Assembly: GCA_963810945.1 (NCBI GenBank)
Contig: CAWEPI010000008.1
Location: forward strand, 992,001 to 1,056,000
Reading direction: 5' to 3'
DNA length: 64,000 nucleotides
DNA from: JAOUEA01 sp963810945
GTDB taxonomy: Bacteria; Actinomycetota; UBA4738; HRBIN12
The stretch's first letter is position 1. Every line of letters starts with the position of its first letter. A program made the position numbers and the translations under genes. Below are positions 19,822 to 29,136 of the stretch, piece by piece. The notes under the pieces are model-generated. The model was not told where the DNA came from. It did no database searches and saw only the letters and a list, made by a program, of their open reading frames with translations.

Positions 19822-20910
19822 ATGCCGACCACGATGCGTGCGCTCCGCAAGCTGGAACGCGCCGCGGGCGCCGCGTTGGTCGAGATCCCTGTTCCGGACC
19901 CGCGGGAGGACGAGGTGCTCGTGCGCGTCCACGGCGCCTCCATCTGCGGCACCGATCTGCACATCTACGACTGGAACGAGTGGGCAGAGGGCCGGATCCC
20001 CCACGTCCCCATGACGTTCGGCCACGAGATGGCGGGCACCGTGGAGGCCGTGGGCGAGGAGGTGCATCATCTCCAGCCGGGCGCGTTCGTGGCCGCGGAG
20101 ACCCACATCGCCTGCGGACACTGTTCCACGTGCCAGACCGGGCGCGCACACATCTGCGAGAACCTGCGGATCCTGGGCGTCGACACGGAGGGTGTATTCG
20201 CCGAGTACGTCGTGCTCCCGGCTCAGAACGCCTGGGTGGTAGGCGAGGGCATCGACCCCGACGCGGCCTCGATCATGGAGCCGTTCGGCAACGCGGTGCA
20301 CGCGGCGTTCGGGACGGGGGGCGGCGAGGACATCGCGACGAACGCCGTCGCGGTGATCGGGTGTGGGCCGATCGGCATGTTCGCCGTCGCGATCGCCCGG
20401 TCGCTCGGCGCCTGGAAGGTGATCGCGGTCGAGCCGAACGACTACCGGCGCGAGAAGGCCGCCGAGATGGGAGCCGATGTGTCGATCGATCCCTTCGATC
20501 GCGACCCCGTCGAGGCGGTCCTGGACCTCACGAACGGGACCGGCGCCGAAGTGGTGCTCGAGATGAGCGGGAACGCGCGTGCGATCGATCAGGGGACGCG
20601 GATGCTGGCACGAGGCGGCCGGATGTCGCTCCTCGGGCTGCCCGATGGCGCCGTGACGCTCGACCTCAACGACCAGGTGATCTTCAAGGAGGCGCGTCTG
20701 CAGGGCATCACGGGCCGCGAGATGTTCCGCACGTGGCAGCAGACCACGACGCTACTGTCCACCGGGCGCGTCGACGTGTCGCCGGTGATCACGCATCGGT
20801 TCGGCATCGACCGGTACGAGGAGGCGTTCGCGACGACCGCCTCGGGGGCCTCCGGCAAGGTGATCCTCCTTCCCGGCGGTGAGGGCGCCTCGCAGGCGGC
20901 GGGCGCCTGA
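19822..20910 (+). CDS. tdh: L-threonine 3-dehydrogenase
   Basis: Zinc-dependent medium-chain dehydrogenase oxidising L-threonine to 2-amino-3-oxobutyrate with NAD. The 362-residue protein has the catalytic zinc ligands (SICGTDLHIYDWNEW, GHEMAG), structural zinc cysteines (CGHCSTC and a later C), and a Rossmann motif GCGPIGMFA. The HIYDWNEW signature separates Tdh from other family members. ATG at 19822 follows TACGCT by 6 bases (probable leaderless start). Its product is the substrate of Kbl, encoded 0.6 kb downstream in the same direction, with an opposite-strand gene between. Confidence 0.95.
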   Translation: MPTTMRALRKLERAAGAALVEIPVPDPREDEVLVRVHGASICGTDLHIYDWNEWAEGRIPHVPMTFGHEMAGTVEAVGEEVHHLQPGAFVAAETHIACGHCSTCQTGRAHICENLRILGVDTEGVFAEYVVLPAQNAWVVGEGIDPDAASIMEPFGNAVHAAFGTGGGEDIATNAVAVIGCGPIGMFAVAIARSLGAWKVIAVEPNDYRREKAAEMGADVSIDPFDRDPVEAVLDLTNGTGAEVVLEMSGNARAIDQGTRMLARGGRMSLLGLPDGAVTLDLNDQVIFKEARLQGITGREMFRTWQQTTTLLSTGRVDVSPVITHRFGIDRYEEAFATTASGASGKVILLPGGEGASQAAGA

Positions 20911-20913
20911 GCT

Positions 20914-21409
20914 TCAGAGGTACCGGGGTCGGTGGGGCCGCGCCCCGTGGAGGTTCCCCCGGTGCGCCGTCGGGCGCGGCCGCGTCGCCTGCCTGGTCCA
21001 CGCGGAACGGGAGTCGCTCCGCCTCCGCCCCGTCGAGGCGTAGCGAGAACGCGTAGGTACCGGCCTCGGGGAGCGAGATCCCGTCGAGGTTCAGGGCCAA
21101 TGGCACGACCACGTCGGAGAAGCCGTCCGTCGGGGCCTGCGTCTGGAACGACGCGTGCAGGGCGAACTGCTCGGCGCCCGAGGGATCGACGAAGAGCGGC
21201 ATCGGCTGCTCTCGCGGATCGAGCAGCGAGAGCTCGAGGTTGTGCTCGCCGGCCTCCCCGTCCTCGAGCGTGAGGAGCACGCCGATCCCCACCCGGTCGT
21301 GGCGCGCCGGGAAGCCGTTCGCCGCGAGCCGGTTCCAACCGGCGCCGAGCACGTAGAGCTTGCCCTCGACAGACTGGACGGAATCGGCGAGGAACGCGCG
21401 GGCCTTCAT
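20914..21409 (-). CDS. DUF6941-like protein, probable frameshift near its end
   Basis: A cytoplasmic protein of about 160 residues beginning MKARAFLADSVQSVEGKLYVLGAGW, similar in my recollection to DUF6941 proteins of unknown function; a beta-rich core follows (LPEAGTYAFSLRLDG). The start ATG at 21409 is preferred to the in-frame ATG at 21418, because TAGGAT (21422-21417 on this strand) lies 7 bases before it. As read, the frame runs on to 20789 across the end of tdh. Removing one C from the run at 20956-20960 instead gives a stop at 20914, four bases from the tdh stop. That end is preferred. Confidence 0.6.
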
Positions 21410-21474
21410 GGCGGGCATCCTAGCGGGCGGGGCGCGGTAGGGTTCCGAGAGCCGCGGACCGACGGGAGGTCACG

Positions 21475-22653
21475 ATGGGCGCACTCGATTACCTGAAGGA
21501 CGAGGTCGCGACGCTCCGGACGCAGGGACTGCTCTTGCATCCGCGAACCCTCGAGGGCATGACCGGCGCCCGCGCGCGCTTCGACGGTCGCGACGTGATC
21601 AACCTGGCCTCCAACAACTACCTCGGCCTCGCGAGCCACCCGCGGATGAACCGAGCGGCGGCGGACGCGGCGATGCGGTTCGGGGCGGGCAGCGGCGCGG
21701 TCCGCACGATCGCCGGCTCGATGACGATGCACCGCGAACTGGAGGAGCGGTTCGCTACGTTCAAGCACGCCGAGTCGGCGCTGATGTTCCAATCCGGGTT
21801 CACCGCGAACGCGGGCACGGTGGCGGCGATCCTGTCCAAGGAGGACGTGATCGTCTCCGATCAGCTGAACCACGCGTCGATCATCGACGGGGCGCGCCTC
21901 TCGCGCGCCGAGATCAAGGTCTTCCCCCACCGCGATGCGGAGGCCGCCGGTGCCCTCCTCGCGGAGACGGCCCGGCCGGGACGACGCCAGCTCCTGATCA
22001 CCGACGGCGTGTTCTCGATGGACGGTGACATCGCGCCGCTCCCGGATCTGGTGGAGGTGGCCGAGCGTTACGAGGCGATCATGATGATCGACGACGCGCA
22101 CGCGTCGGGCGTGCTCGGCACGGGCGGCGCCGGCACCGTGGACCACTTCGGGATGCACGGACGCGTGGACATCCAGGTGGGCACGCTCTCCAAGGCGATC
22201 GGGGTCCTCGGCGGCTTCATCGCCGGGCCACCGCACCTCACGGAGTGGCTGCAGAACCGCGGCCGACCGTACCTCTTCTCGACGAGCGCGCCGCCCGCGG
22301 TGGTGGCCGCCTGCATCGAGGCGCTCGCGATCATCGAGGACGAGCCGGATCGCTTGGCGCGCCTGTGGTCGAACACCGAGGTCTTCAAGCGCGGCCTCCA
22401 CGACCTCGGCTTCGACACCGGGACCTCCGAGTCGCCCATCACGCCGGTGATCACCGGCGACGAGGAGGTGACGCAGACGTTCGCGCGGCGGCTCTTCGAC
22501 GAGGGCGTCTTCTGTCCGGCGATCGTCTTCCCGACGGTGGGGCGTGGGCTGGCGCGTGTGCGCACGATCGTCACGGCGGACCACACCGAGGACGATCTCC
22601 GAGAGGCCTTGGAAACGTTCGCGAAGGTCGGCGAGGAGCTCGGGCTGCGCTAG
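21475..22653 (+). CDS. kbl: glycine C-acetyltransferase (2-amino-3-ketobutyrate CoA ligase)
   Basis: PLP-dependent alpha-oxoamine synthase that splits 2-amino-3-oxobutyrate with CoA into glycine and acetyl-CoA. The 392-residue protein has the family's SNNYLGLASHP start, the PLP-contacting DDAHASG, and the lysine in GTLSKAIGVLGG. GGGAGGT precedes the ATG. With tdh it completes threonine breakdown to glycine. Its TAG stop overlaps the stop of the convergent tetR gene in a shared CTAG. Confidence 0.95.
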   Translation: MGALDYLKDEVATLRTQGLLLHPRTLEGMTGARARFDGRDVINLASNNYLGLASHPRMNRAAADAAMRFGAGSGAVRTIAGSMTMHRELEERFATFKHAESALMFQSGFTANAGTVAAILSKEDVIVSDQLNHASIIDGARLSRAEIKVFPHRDAEAAGALLAETARPGRRQLLITDGVFSMDGDIAPLPDLVEVAERYEAIMMIDDAHASGVLGTGGAGTVDHFGMHGRVDIQVGTLSKAIGVLGGFIAGPPHLTEWLQNRGRPYLFSTSAPPAVVAACIEALAIIEDEPDRLARLWSNTEVFKRGLHDLGFDTGTSESPITPVITGDEEVTQTFARRLFDEGVFCPAIVFPTVGRGLARVRTIVTADHTEDDLREALETFAKVGEELGLR

Positions 22654-23306
22654 GCGCCGTACCGCGCGCGCATGCCGTCGAGCATCAGATCGAGTCCGAG
22701 CTCGAATTGCTGCTCGAGATCGCACCCGGCCATGTAGGGGAGCGCGGCCACCACGCACGGAAGCTCCGCCGCGTCGATCCGCCCCGCCAGCTCCGCCAGG
22801 TCGCCGTGCTTGTCGAACGACATCTGGCGCTCCATCATCACCGAGCCCTGGATGTATCCGCCGAAGGCGTGGAAGACCTGCATGACCTCGTCCTCGGGAA
22901 CCCCGATGCTGCGGAGCACGGAGAGGGCGATCTCCATCGGACGCAGCGCCTCGAGGGAGTCCGGTGGACCGTGGTCCTCGGCGAGGAGTTCGAGCATCTG
23001 CGGATGGGCGTTCATGAGGTCGCGCCACGCGCGCGCGATGCGGCGACCGTTCTCGAACGGATCGTCATCGGTCAGGACCGGGTACCCGAACGCCTCGAAC
23101 ACCCGCAGCCGGATCCCTTGCAGGAGGTCGTCCTTGTCGTGGACGTGGTTGTAGAGCGACATCGCCTCGACGCCGACCTCGCGCGCCACCCGGCGCATCG
23201 TGACGGCCTCGAGTCCCTCCGTGTCCATGATGACCAAGGCCGCGTCGATCACGCGATCGCGCGTGAGGCGCTCGCGCAGCTTCGGTGTTCCGATGGTCGT
23301 TCGCAT
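22650..23306 (-). CDS. TetR-family regulator, probable controller of the adjacent MMPL gene
   Basis: A 218-residue repressor with an N-terminal TetR helix-turn-helix (TRDRVIDAALVIMDTEGLEAVTMRRVAREVGV, written here only as a region, residues 14-45) and the C-terminal TetR_C_1-type ligand domain (ARAWRDLMNAHPQ, GGYIQGSVMMERQ). The ATG at 23306 has GAGGA upstream; an in-frame extension to 23375 would run across the operator and is rejected. The gene is divergent from an MMPL transporter, with a palindrome between them beside a consensus promoter, so it probably represses the transporter and perhaps itself. Confidence 0.9.
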   Translation of the reverse strand: MRTTIGTPKLRERLTRDRVIDAALVIMDTEGLEAVTMRRVAREVGVEAMSLYNHVHDKDDLLQGIRLRVFEAFGYPVLTDDDPFENGRRIARAWRDLMNAHPQMLELLAEDHGPPDSLEALRPMEIALSVLRSIGVPEDEVMQVFHAFGGYIQGSVMMERQMSFDKHGDLAELAGRIDAAELPCVVAALPYMAGCDLEQQFELGLDLMLDGMRARYGA

Positions 23307-23325
23307 CCGTTCCTCGTACGTTGGG

Positions 23326-23354
23326 TTGACACACTTACAACGTACACCTACCAT
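23326..23354 (+). promoter_or_regulatory. sigma70-type promoter of the MMPL transporter gene
   Basis: TTGACA (23326-23331) and TACCAT (23349-23354) are separated by exactly 17 bases and point toward the transporter start at 23429. The operator palindrome begins two bases after the -10 element, and a partial copy (CTTAC-AACGTA) lies in the spacer at 23334-23344. Confidence 0.7.
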
Positions 23355-23355
23355 C

Positions 23356-23368
23356 CTTACGTCGTAAG
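23356..23368. promoter_or_regulatory. TetR operator palindrome
   Basis: CTTACG-T-CGTAAG is a perfect 6-1-6 inverted repeat in the divergent tetR/MMPL region, placed to block RNA polymerase at the MMPL promoter. A degenerate half-copy lies 22 bases upstream. Confidence 0.7.
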
Positions 23369-23428
23369 CATACACCGTACGTCAACGGCGCCGACCGCAC
23401 GGGCGCCGAGATGAGGGAGGGAACGGGG

Positions 23429-25891
23429 ATGAAGATCAATCCCGAATCGCTCGCGAGGGCGAGCAGCCACCACCCCTGGCGCGTGATCGGCGTCTGGATC
23501 GCGTTGTTCGTCGCGATGGGGGCCATCTCGGGCACGCTCCTTGCGGGTGTGCTCAACAACGACATCTCCTTCACGAACAAGCCTGAGTCGATCAAGGCGC
23601 AGGACATCGTGGACCAGAAGTTCACGGCGAAGCAGGCGGGCGTGAGCACCGAGTACGTGATCGTCCAATCCGACTCGGCAACCGTCGACGACCCCGCCTA
23701 CCAGGAGTACGTGAAGGGGCTCCAGGCCGCCCTCGCCGCGCGCACGGACCTCCTCGCCGAGCCGCCGGCGACCTACTACGACGTGGTCGCGCAGGCGCCC
23801 GAGCAGGCGGCGACGCTCGTCTCGCAAGACAAGACAGCGACCCTCATCCCGATCGCGATCAAGGCCGACGACTCCGCGACGATCGACGGCATCCGTGACG
23901 TGCTCACGGGGTCCTCATCCTCCGGATTCACGACGCAATTGGCAGGACAGTCGACCCTGAACGTCGACTTCGCGAAGATCGCCGAGGAGGACGCGCGCAA
24001 GGGCGAGACGATCGGCATCGCGGTGGCGCTCATCGTCCTGGTGATCGTGTTCGCGGCGATCATCGCCGCGCTGTTCCCCATCGGTATCGCGCTCGTAGCC
24101 ATCGCCATCGCGCTCGGGATCACGGCGCTCGTAGGTCAGATCGTCGAGTTCAACCTGTTCGTGACCAACATCATCACGATGATCGGCCTGGCGGTGGGCA
24201 TCGACTACTCATTGTTCATCGTCTCCCGATACCGGGAAGAGCGGAAGAAGGGCTACGACAAGCTCGAGGCGATCGGGGCGTCCGGCGCCACGGCGAGCCG
24301 TGCCGTGTTCTTCTCCGGGATGACCGTCGTGCTGGCGCTGCTGGGCATGTTCATCATCCCGACGACGATCTTCCGGGCGCTCGCCGCCGGCGCCATCTTC
24401 GTGACGCTGGTGTCGATCGCCGCATCCATGACGCTGCTCCCCGCGATGCTGGCGAAGACCGGCGATCGGATCGACTGGCCGTGGATGTCGCGGGTGGCGA
24501 ACGTCTTCGTGCTCCTCGGCCTGGTGCTGATCGGCGGCATCGTGGGCACGCTCGTCGGCCTCGTCGCGCCGCCCGGCGTGGCGGTGATTGTGGCACTCGC
24601 GGCGATGATCGGCGCCGCGATCGTCCTCACCCGCGTGCACCGCAGCGGCAGGAGCAAGCTCGTCAACCGCTTCGCGCTCATGGACGGGATCGACTACGAC
24701 GTGCAGGGCGGGTTCTGGGATAAGGTCGCACGCGGCGTCATGGCCCGCCCCTGGGTCTACCTGATCGTCAGCGTCGTGATCCTGGCTGGTCTGGGCTCCT
24801 TCTACTTCCAGATGAACAAGGGGAGCTCGACCGACATCAACCAGCTCCCCGACGTGCCGGCCAAGACGGCGTTCCTCGCGCTCGAGAAGAACTTCGCCGG
24901 CGGCCTTACTGACCCCGCGTTGATCGTGGTCTCCGGGAACGCGCAGGATCCTCAGGTCCAGGCCGCGGTGAAGGACCTGCAGGCGGAGATCGCCAAGGAC
25001 CCGGCGTTCGCGCCGGAGACCCAGGTGGCGACCTCCCAGGACGGGTCGGCCACGCAGGTCTCCGCCTTCTTCAAGGGCACGACCCAGAACGACGCGGCGT
25101 TCGCGGCCATCCAGGGACTGCGCGACGACGTGGTGCCCTCGGCGTTCGCCGGTGTGCCGGGCGTGCAGGTGTACGTGGGCGGGAACAGCGCAATCTTCCT
25201 GGACTTCCTGCACGTGACCGACACGTACCAGTGGATCGTGCTGGGCTTCGTGCTGGGGCTGTCGTTCCTGCTGCTGATGGTGGTGTTCCGCTCGATCGTC
25301 GTGCCGATCAAGGCCATCATCATGAACCTGCTCTCCGTGGCGGCCGCGTACGGTGCGGTGACCCTGGTGTTCCAGAAGGGGGTGGGGATCGGCTTCTTCA
25401 ACGCCATCGGGTTCAACTTCCACAAGAGCGAAGCGATCGAGGCGTGGCTCCCGCTCTTCCTGTTCTCGATCTTGTTCGGGCTCTCGATGGACTACCACGT
25501 CTTCCTGCTGAGCCGGATCCGGGAGGAGTACGACAAGACCCACGACAACACGGAGGCGGTCGCCTACGGCCTGCGCACGACCGCGGGCATCATCACCGGC
25601 GCCGCCATCATCATGGTGGTCGTGTTCACCGGGTTCGCGTCGGGACGCCTCGGCCCGCTGCAGCAGATGGGCTTCGGGCTGGCGGTGGCGGTGTTCATGG
25701 ACGCCACCATCGTCAGGACCTTCCTCGTGCCGGCGAGCATGCGACTGCTCGGTGACCGCAACTGGTACCTGCCAGGTTGGCTCCAGTGGCTGCCGAAACT
25801 GAACGTCGAAGGGCACGAGCCCACGATGGCGGTGACCGTCCCCGACTCGCCGGCCGAGCTGGTCGAGGCGGGCGAGACACCCAAGGAGTAG
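23429..25891 (+). CDS. MMPL/RND-family membrane transporter
   Basis: An 820-residue integral membrane exporter of the MMPL branch of the RND superfamily. It has the expected two repeats: a first helix (about 15-40), an external loop, five helices (about 190-350), then a helix near 445, a second loop and five more helices (about 590-780). The family's GLAVGIDYSLF and its repeat GLSMDYHVFLLSRIREEY, with the proton-relay Asp-Tyr, are both present. Likely exports lipids, drugs or other hydrophobic compounds using proton motive force. AGGGAGGGAACGGGG precedes the ATG at 23429. Adjacent TetR regulation suggests inducible efflux. Confidence 0.92.
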   Translation: MKINPESLARASSHHPWRVIGVWIALFVAMGAISGTLLAGVLNNDISFTNKPESIKAQDIVDQKFTAKQAGVSTEYVIVQSDSATVDDPAYQEYVKGLQAALAARTDLLAEPPATYYDVVAQAPEQAATLVSQDKTATLIPIAIKADDSATIDGIRDVLTGSSSSGFTTQLAGQSTLNVDFAKIAEEDARKGETIGIAVALIVLVIVFAAIIAALFPIGIALVAIAIALGITALVGQIVEFNLFVTNIITMIGLAVGIDYSLFIVSRYREERKKGYDKLEAIGASGATASRAVFFSGMTVVLALLGMFIIPTTIFRALAAGAIFVTLVSIAASMTLLPAMLAKTGDRIDWPWMSRVANVFVLLGLVLIGGIVGTLVGLVAPPGVAVIVALAAMIGAAIVLTRVHRSGRSKLVNRFALMDGIDYDVQGGFWDKVARGVMARPWVYLIVSVVILAGLGSFYFQMNKGSSTDINQLPDVPAKTAFLALEKNFAGGLTDPALIVVSGNAQDPQVQAAVKDLQAEIAKDPAFAPETQVATSQDGSATQVSAFFKGTTQNDAAFAAIQGLRDDVVPSAFAGVPGVQVYVGGNSAIFLDFLHVTDTYQWIVLGFVLGLSFLLLMVVFRSIVVPIKAIIMNLLSVAAAYGAVTLVFQKGVGIGFFNAIGFNFHKSEAIEAWLPLFLFSILFGLSMDYHVFLLSRIREEYDKTHDNTEAVAYGLRTTAGIITGAAIIMVVVFTGFASGRLGPLQQMGFGLAVAVFMDATIVRTFLVPASMRLLGDRNWYLPGWLQWLPKLNVEGHEPTMAVTVPDSPAELVEAGETPKE

Positions 25892-25911
25892 GCCTCGGCC
25901 TTCCGCGCCAC

Positions 25912-25947
25912 CGGAAGGGAGGGGGAGCCCGTGCCCCCTCCCTTCCG
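25912..25947 (+). terminator. 14-bp hairpin terminator after the MMPL gene
   Basis: CGGAAGGGAGGGGG (25912-25925) pairs perfectly with CCCCCTCCCTTCCG (25934-25947) around an 8-base loop, 20 bases after the MMPL stop and before the LLM gene. No U tract follows. Confidence 0.8.
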
Positions 25948-25968
25948 CGTTCGGGGTAGGTTGCCGTC

Positions 25969-26871
25969 ATGGGGAGCGAGCACGAGGCGTTGCGCCGCCG
26001 GCTCGGCCGCATCGGAGCCTGGACCTTCGCGTTCGACGAGATGCCGGCCTCCCGGGTGCGCGTCGACGCGCGACGATTGGAGACGCTCGGCTTCGACGCC
26101 CTCTGGGTACCCGAGGGGTCCTCGTCGAGGGACATCTTCGCCCACCTGGCGCTGTTGCTGTCGGCGACCGATCGGGTCGCCGTGGCCTCCGGCATCGCCA
26201 ACATCACGGCTCGCCAACCGGAGGTGATGGCCCAGGGCGCTCGGACCCTCGTCGACGGGTGGGGTGAGCGGGTCGTGATCGGCATCGGCGTGGGACACGC
26301 GTACTCCACCGAGGCACGAGGCATCGCTTGGTCGCGGCCGCTCGCCCGGATGCGCGTCTACCTCGACAGGATGGATGCGGCGCCGTGGGGGTGGGAGCCG
26401 CATGTCGAGCCCCCGCGACTGCTCGCCGCGCTCGGCGACGGGATGCTCGGGCTTGCCGCCGAGCGCGCGCTCGGTGCGCACACGTACTTCACCCCGGTGG
26501 CGCATACGGCCCACGCACGCGCCGTGCTGGGCTCCGAACCGGTCCTCGCGGTGGAGCTCACCGCCGTGGCCGAGACCGATCCCGATCGCGCACGGGGACA
26601 GGCTCGTGCGTGGGCGAAGCACTACCTGGAGCTCCCGAACTACGCAGCGAACCTCGTGCGGATGGGCGCGTCGCCAGAGGACCTGGCGGCGGGGGGCAGC
26701 GATCGCCTGATCGACGCGACGATCGCCTGGGGGCAGGCGGACGACGTTGCCGCTCGGGTGCGTGAGCACCTCGAGGCGGGCGCCGATCACGTCTGCGTGC
26801 AGTTCGTCGGAGACGACGTCGGCGCCGGCATCCCCGCCTACCGGGCGCTCGCGGCGTCGATGGCGTCTTAG
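25969..26871 (+). CDS. LLM-class F420-dependent oxidoreductase
   Basis: A 300-residue luciferase-like TIM-barrel oxidoreductase. The N-terminus (RRRLGRIGAWTFAFDEMPA) and the LGFDALWVPEG strand resemble the F420-dependent TIGR03620 group common in Actinomycetota; cofactor choice is inferred from that likeness. Family members reduce or oxidise diverse small molecules, and the substrate here is unknown. The ATG is 6 bases after TAGGTT (25957-25962) with no Shine-Dalgarno site. The stop overlaps that of the convergent AlkD-type gene by four bases. Confidence 0.82.
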   Translation: MGSEHEALRRRLGRIGAWTFAFDEMPASRVRVDARRLETLGFDALWVPEGSSSRDIFAHLALLLSATDRVAVASGIANITARQPEVMAQGARTLVDGWGERVVIGIGVGHAYSTEARGIAWSRPLARMRVYLDRMDAAPWGWEPHVEPPRLLAALGDGMLGLAAERALGAHTYFTPVAHTAHARAVLGSEPVLAVELTAVAETDPDRARGQARAWAKHYLELPNYAANLVRMGASPEDLAAGGSDRLIDATIAWGQADDVAARVREHLEAGADHVCVQFVGDDVGAGIPAYRALAASMAS

Positions 26872-27563
26872 GTCGCCGCGCGCCTGCGCAGGCGTTCCTG
26901 CACCGCCTCGCTCCGCAGCTCCCGCAGTGCGTCGCGCGCGATCCACCGAGCGCTCTTCGCGTCGAGCTCGAGCAGGCGCTCCGCCTCGGCGATGGCCGCC
27001 GCGTTGAGCACGAGGTCGCGCTTGCCGATCTCGCGGAGCGCCCAGTTCACGGCCTTCCGCACGTAGTTGCGGTCGTCCGTGGCGCCGCCCCGGATCACCG
27101 GCAGCCAGGTGAGCCAGAACGCGTCGTCTCGCTCCCGGTCGTGGACCGCGCGTTCGGCGATCAGCGTGAACCCGGCGCGCTTCTCGAATTCTTCCTTCCG
27201 GCGCGCCCACGTCTTCGCCTTCGCGTACGCGTAGGGCGTGCTCCCGAAGAGGTTGCTGCACGTCTGGTCGCAGAGGTCCCACGAGTCGAAGTCGCCGACC
27301 CACGACTCCATCTGCGCCCGCGTGACCTGCGTCGGATCGTCCACCATCGACGCGAGGATGCGCGCCTCGTGGATGCCGGTCGCCCACAGATCCAAGGCGA
27401 GGGCGTGATCGAGGCGATGGCCGCGGGCGATGCGCCGGCAGTGGGGGATGCTCACGCCGAGGGCGCGCTCCACGTTGATACCCACACGCGCCATCCCGGG
27501 GGTGCGGGTCGGATCGGCCGCAGCCCGTAGCTCGCCGAGCGCCTCACGTGTTCGGGCGCGCAA
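26868..27563 (-). CDS. AlkD-type DNA alkylation repair protein
   Basis: A 231-residue HEAT-repeat DNA glycosylase-type protein. The WVGDFDSWDLCDQTCSNLF region (about residues 90-108) is the family's hallmark, with the active-site Asp/Trp, and the helical C-terminus (YVRKAVNWALREIGKR) follows. AlkD enzymes remove bulky or cationic alkylated purines. A TTG at 27563 is chosen as start because GGAGG lies 10 bases upstream and the following RARTREALGELRAAA matches the family N-terminus. It overlaps the end of the DCC gene by 20 bases, so the two are probably translated together. Confidence 0.85.
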   Translation of the reverse strand: MRARTREALGELRAAADPTRTPGMARVGINVERALGVSIPHCRRIARGHRLDHALALDLWATGIHEARILASMVDDPTQVTRAQMESWVGDFDSWDLCDQTCSNLFGSTPYAYAKAKTWARRKEEFEKRAGFTLIAERAVHDRERDDAFWLTWLPVIRGGATDDRNYVRKAVNWALREIGKRDLVLNAAAIAEAERLLELDAKSARWIARDALRELRSEAVQERLRRRAAT

Positions 27564-27960
27564 CGTGGCGGTCCTCCCTCGAGCGGCTCGGGTCGACCGC
27601 GCATGCCTGCTGGCCGAGGGCGGCGCCGAGCCGGGCGCGGTGGCGCGCGACCCACCCGTAGGCACGCTCGGTCGCGTCGGGGAACGTCTCGAACAGCGGA
27701 GCCACGGCGGCCCCCGCGGGGAGCCGTCGCAGGACCTGTGGGATCGCGGCTCCCGCCGACCACACCCGCCCGTCCTCCGTGATCAGGTGCCACGAGGCGG
27801 TCCGGGCTCGGGGGTCGACGTGCGCGAGCGAGCGCCCGCCGACGGCTCCCTCGATGGGGGCGAACGCGAGCCGGCCCCGACGGTCCCACGTGCGCAACCG
27901 ACCGGCCGACCAGCGGCAGAACCCACAATCCTCGTCGTAGAGCACGATCGCACGCGTCAT
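27544..27960 (-). CDS. DCC-family thiol-disulfide oxidoreductase
   Basis: A 138-residue DUF393/DCC1-like protein. The motif DEDCGFC (residues 9-15) near the N-terminus gives the family name and a thioredoxin-like CXXC; HLITEDGRVWSAGAA is the second conserved segment. The cellular role of the family is poorly known; redox activity is presumed. The ATG at 27960 sits 7 bases from TAGCAT (27973-27968 on this strand), again without a Shine-Dalgarno site. It overlaps alkD downstream. Confidence 0.82.
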   Translation of the reverse strand: MTRAIVLYDEDCGFCRWSAGRLRTWDRRGRLAFAPIEGAVGGRSLAHVDPRARTASWHLITEDGRVWSAGAAIPQVLRRLPAGAAVAPLFETFPDATERAYGWVARHRARLGAALGQQACAVDPSRSREDRHVARPNT

Positions 27961-27984
27961 GCTCGGGATGCTACGACGGTCCCG

Positions 27985-29076
27985 TCACAGCGGATGGGCG
28001 GGTACCGTGGTGAACCCCAGCCCCATCCGGCGGATGCCGTGGATGATGCCCGGCAGGGCGTTGATCGTGTGGGTCGCATCGCCGCCACCGTCGTGGAGCA
28101 AGATGATGGATCCGGGCACGACGTGCTTCAGGACGCGCTTCGTGATCTCCTTGGCGGTGAGGTTCGAGCGCCAGTCCTGCGGGTCCACGCTCCAGAGCAC
28201 CACGCGCATCCCCTGGCTGCGGGCCTCCTCGACGACGTCGTCGTCGTAGCTCCCCCCTGGAGGGCGGAACAAGGTCGGCCTCACGCCTAGCGATGTCAGC
28301 GCGTCCTTCGCGTCGCCGATCTCCGCCGCGATCCGGTCGTCGGTGAGGTCGGCGAGCGCCGGCGACACCGGATGATCGTAGGAGTGGTCGCCGATCGGGT
28401 AACCGCCCTCGGCCACGGCACGCGCGACCTCTGGATACCGCCGCACGAGGTAGCCCACCATGAAGAACGTGGCCGGCACGTGGAACCTCCTCAGCACGGC
28501 CATGACGTGCTGCGTGTCGACCGGCCAGGGGCCGTCGTCGAAGGTGAGGGCCACGTCGTGCGGAGCACGGCCAGGACCTCGCGACACGTCGGTGACCGAC
28601 ATGACGTCCCCGGAGATGCGCCCCGTGACCGTGACCTGCGTCGTCGGGTAGGTATCGAGCGTGCGTTCCGGGTTGCCCACCCGCCGGCCCGGCAGGCGCC
28701 GCGCGACCCGCCGTGTGCCCTCGACGCGGTCCTCGCCGTCGGAGACCGTCACGCGGTCCCCGCTCGCGAGCACGACCTCGTCGAGGGCGTGACGCCCGTT
28801 CAGCAGGATCTGCCCCGGGTCCGCCGATCGATCAAGCACGTCGCCGCTCACGGAGAGGAGACGCCCATCCGACGCCTCCAGGTGCTCGTTCGTGACGAGG
28901 TCGCCCAAGGTCGTGCCGGGCGGCACCTCGCGCGCGACGCGGTCCACGCGCACGTGGACCGGAGGGGGCGACGGGACGGGTGGCGGTGCGGAACCGCCGC
29001 AGGCGGCCGCCGGGATCCCCGCGATCGTCAAGAGCACGATCACACGGAGGGCGGCGGGGAAGGTGCGGCCGGCCAT
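27985..29076 (-). CDS. polysaccharide deacetylase lipoprotein (NodB domain)
   Basis: A 363-residue exported enzyme. The signal peptide ends at a lipobox (PAAAC, near residue 26). A Pro-rich linker and a region resembling a ubiquitin-like/G5 module (about 45-150; GDRVTVSDGEDRV) precede the NodB carbohydrate-esterase 4 domain (about 165-350). Catalytic motifs are intact: TFDDGPW, the metal-binding HSYDHP, RPPGGSYDD and a final LLHDGGG. It probably removes acetyl groups from peptidoglycan or a surface glycan. The ATG at 29076 is divergent from the DUF3054 gene. Confidence 0.9.
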   Translation of the reverse strand: MAGRTFPAALRVIVLLTIAGIPAAACGGSAPPPVPSPPPVHVRVDRVAREVPPGTTLGDLVTNEHLEASDGRLLSVSGDVLDRSADPGQILLNGRHALDEVVLASGDRVTVSDGEDRVEGTRRVARRLPGRRVGNPERTLDTYPTTQVTVTGRISGDVMSVTDVSRGPGRAPHDVALTFDDGPWPVDTQHVMAVLRRFHVPATFFMVGYLVRRYPEVARAVAEGGYPIGDHSYDHPVSPALADLTDDRIAAEIGDAKDALTSLGVRPTLFRPPGGSYDDDVVEEARSQGMRVVLWSVDPQDWRSNLTAKEITKRVLKHVVPGSIILLHDGGGDATHTINALPGIIHGIRRMGLGFTTVPAHPL

Positions 29077-29136
29077 GGGAAGGGCCTCATCATCCCATGG
29101 ATGCCGCGGCCCCGGCCCCGCTGGGAGAATGCGTTC

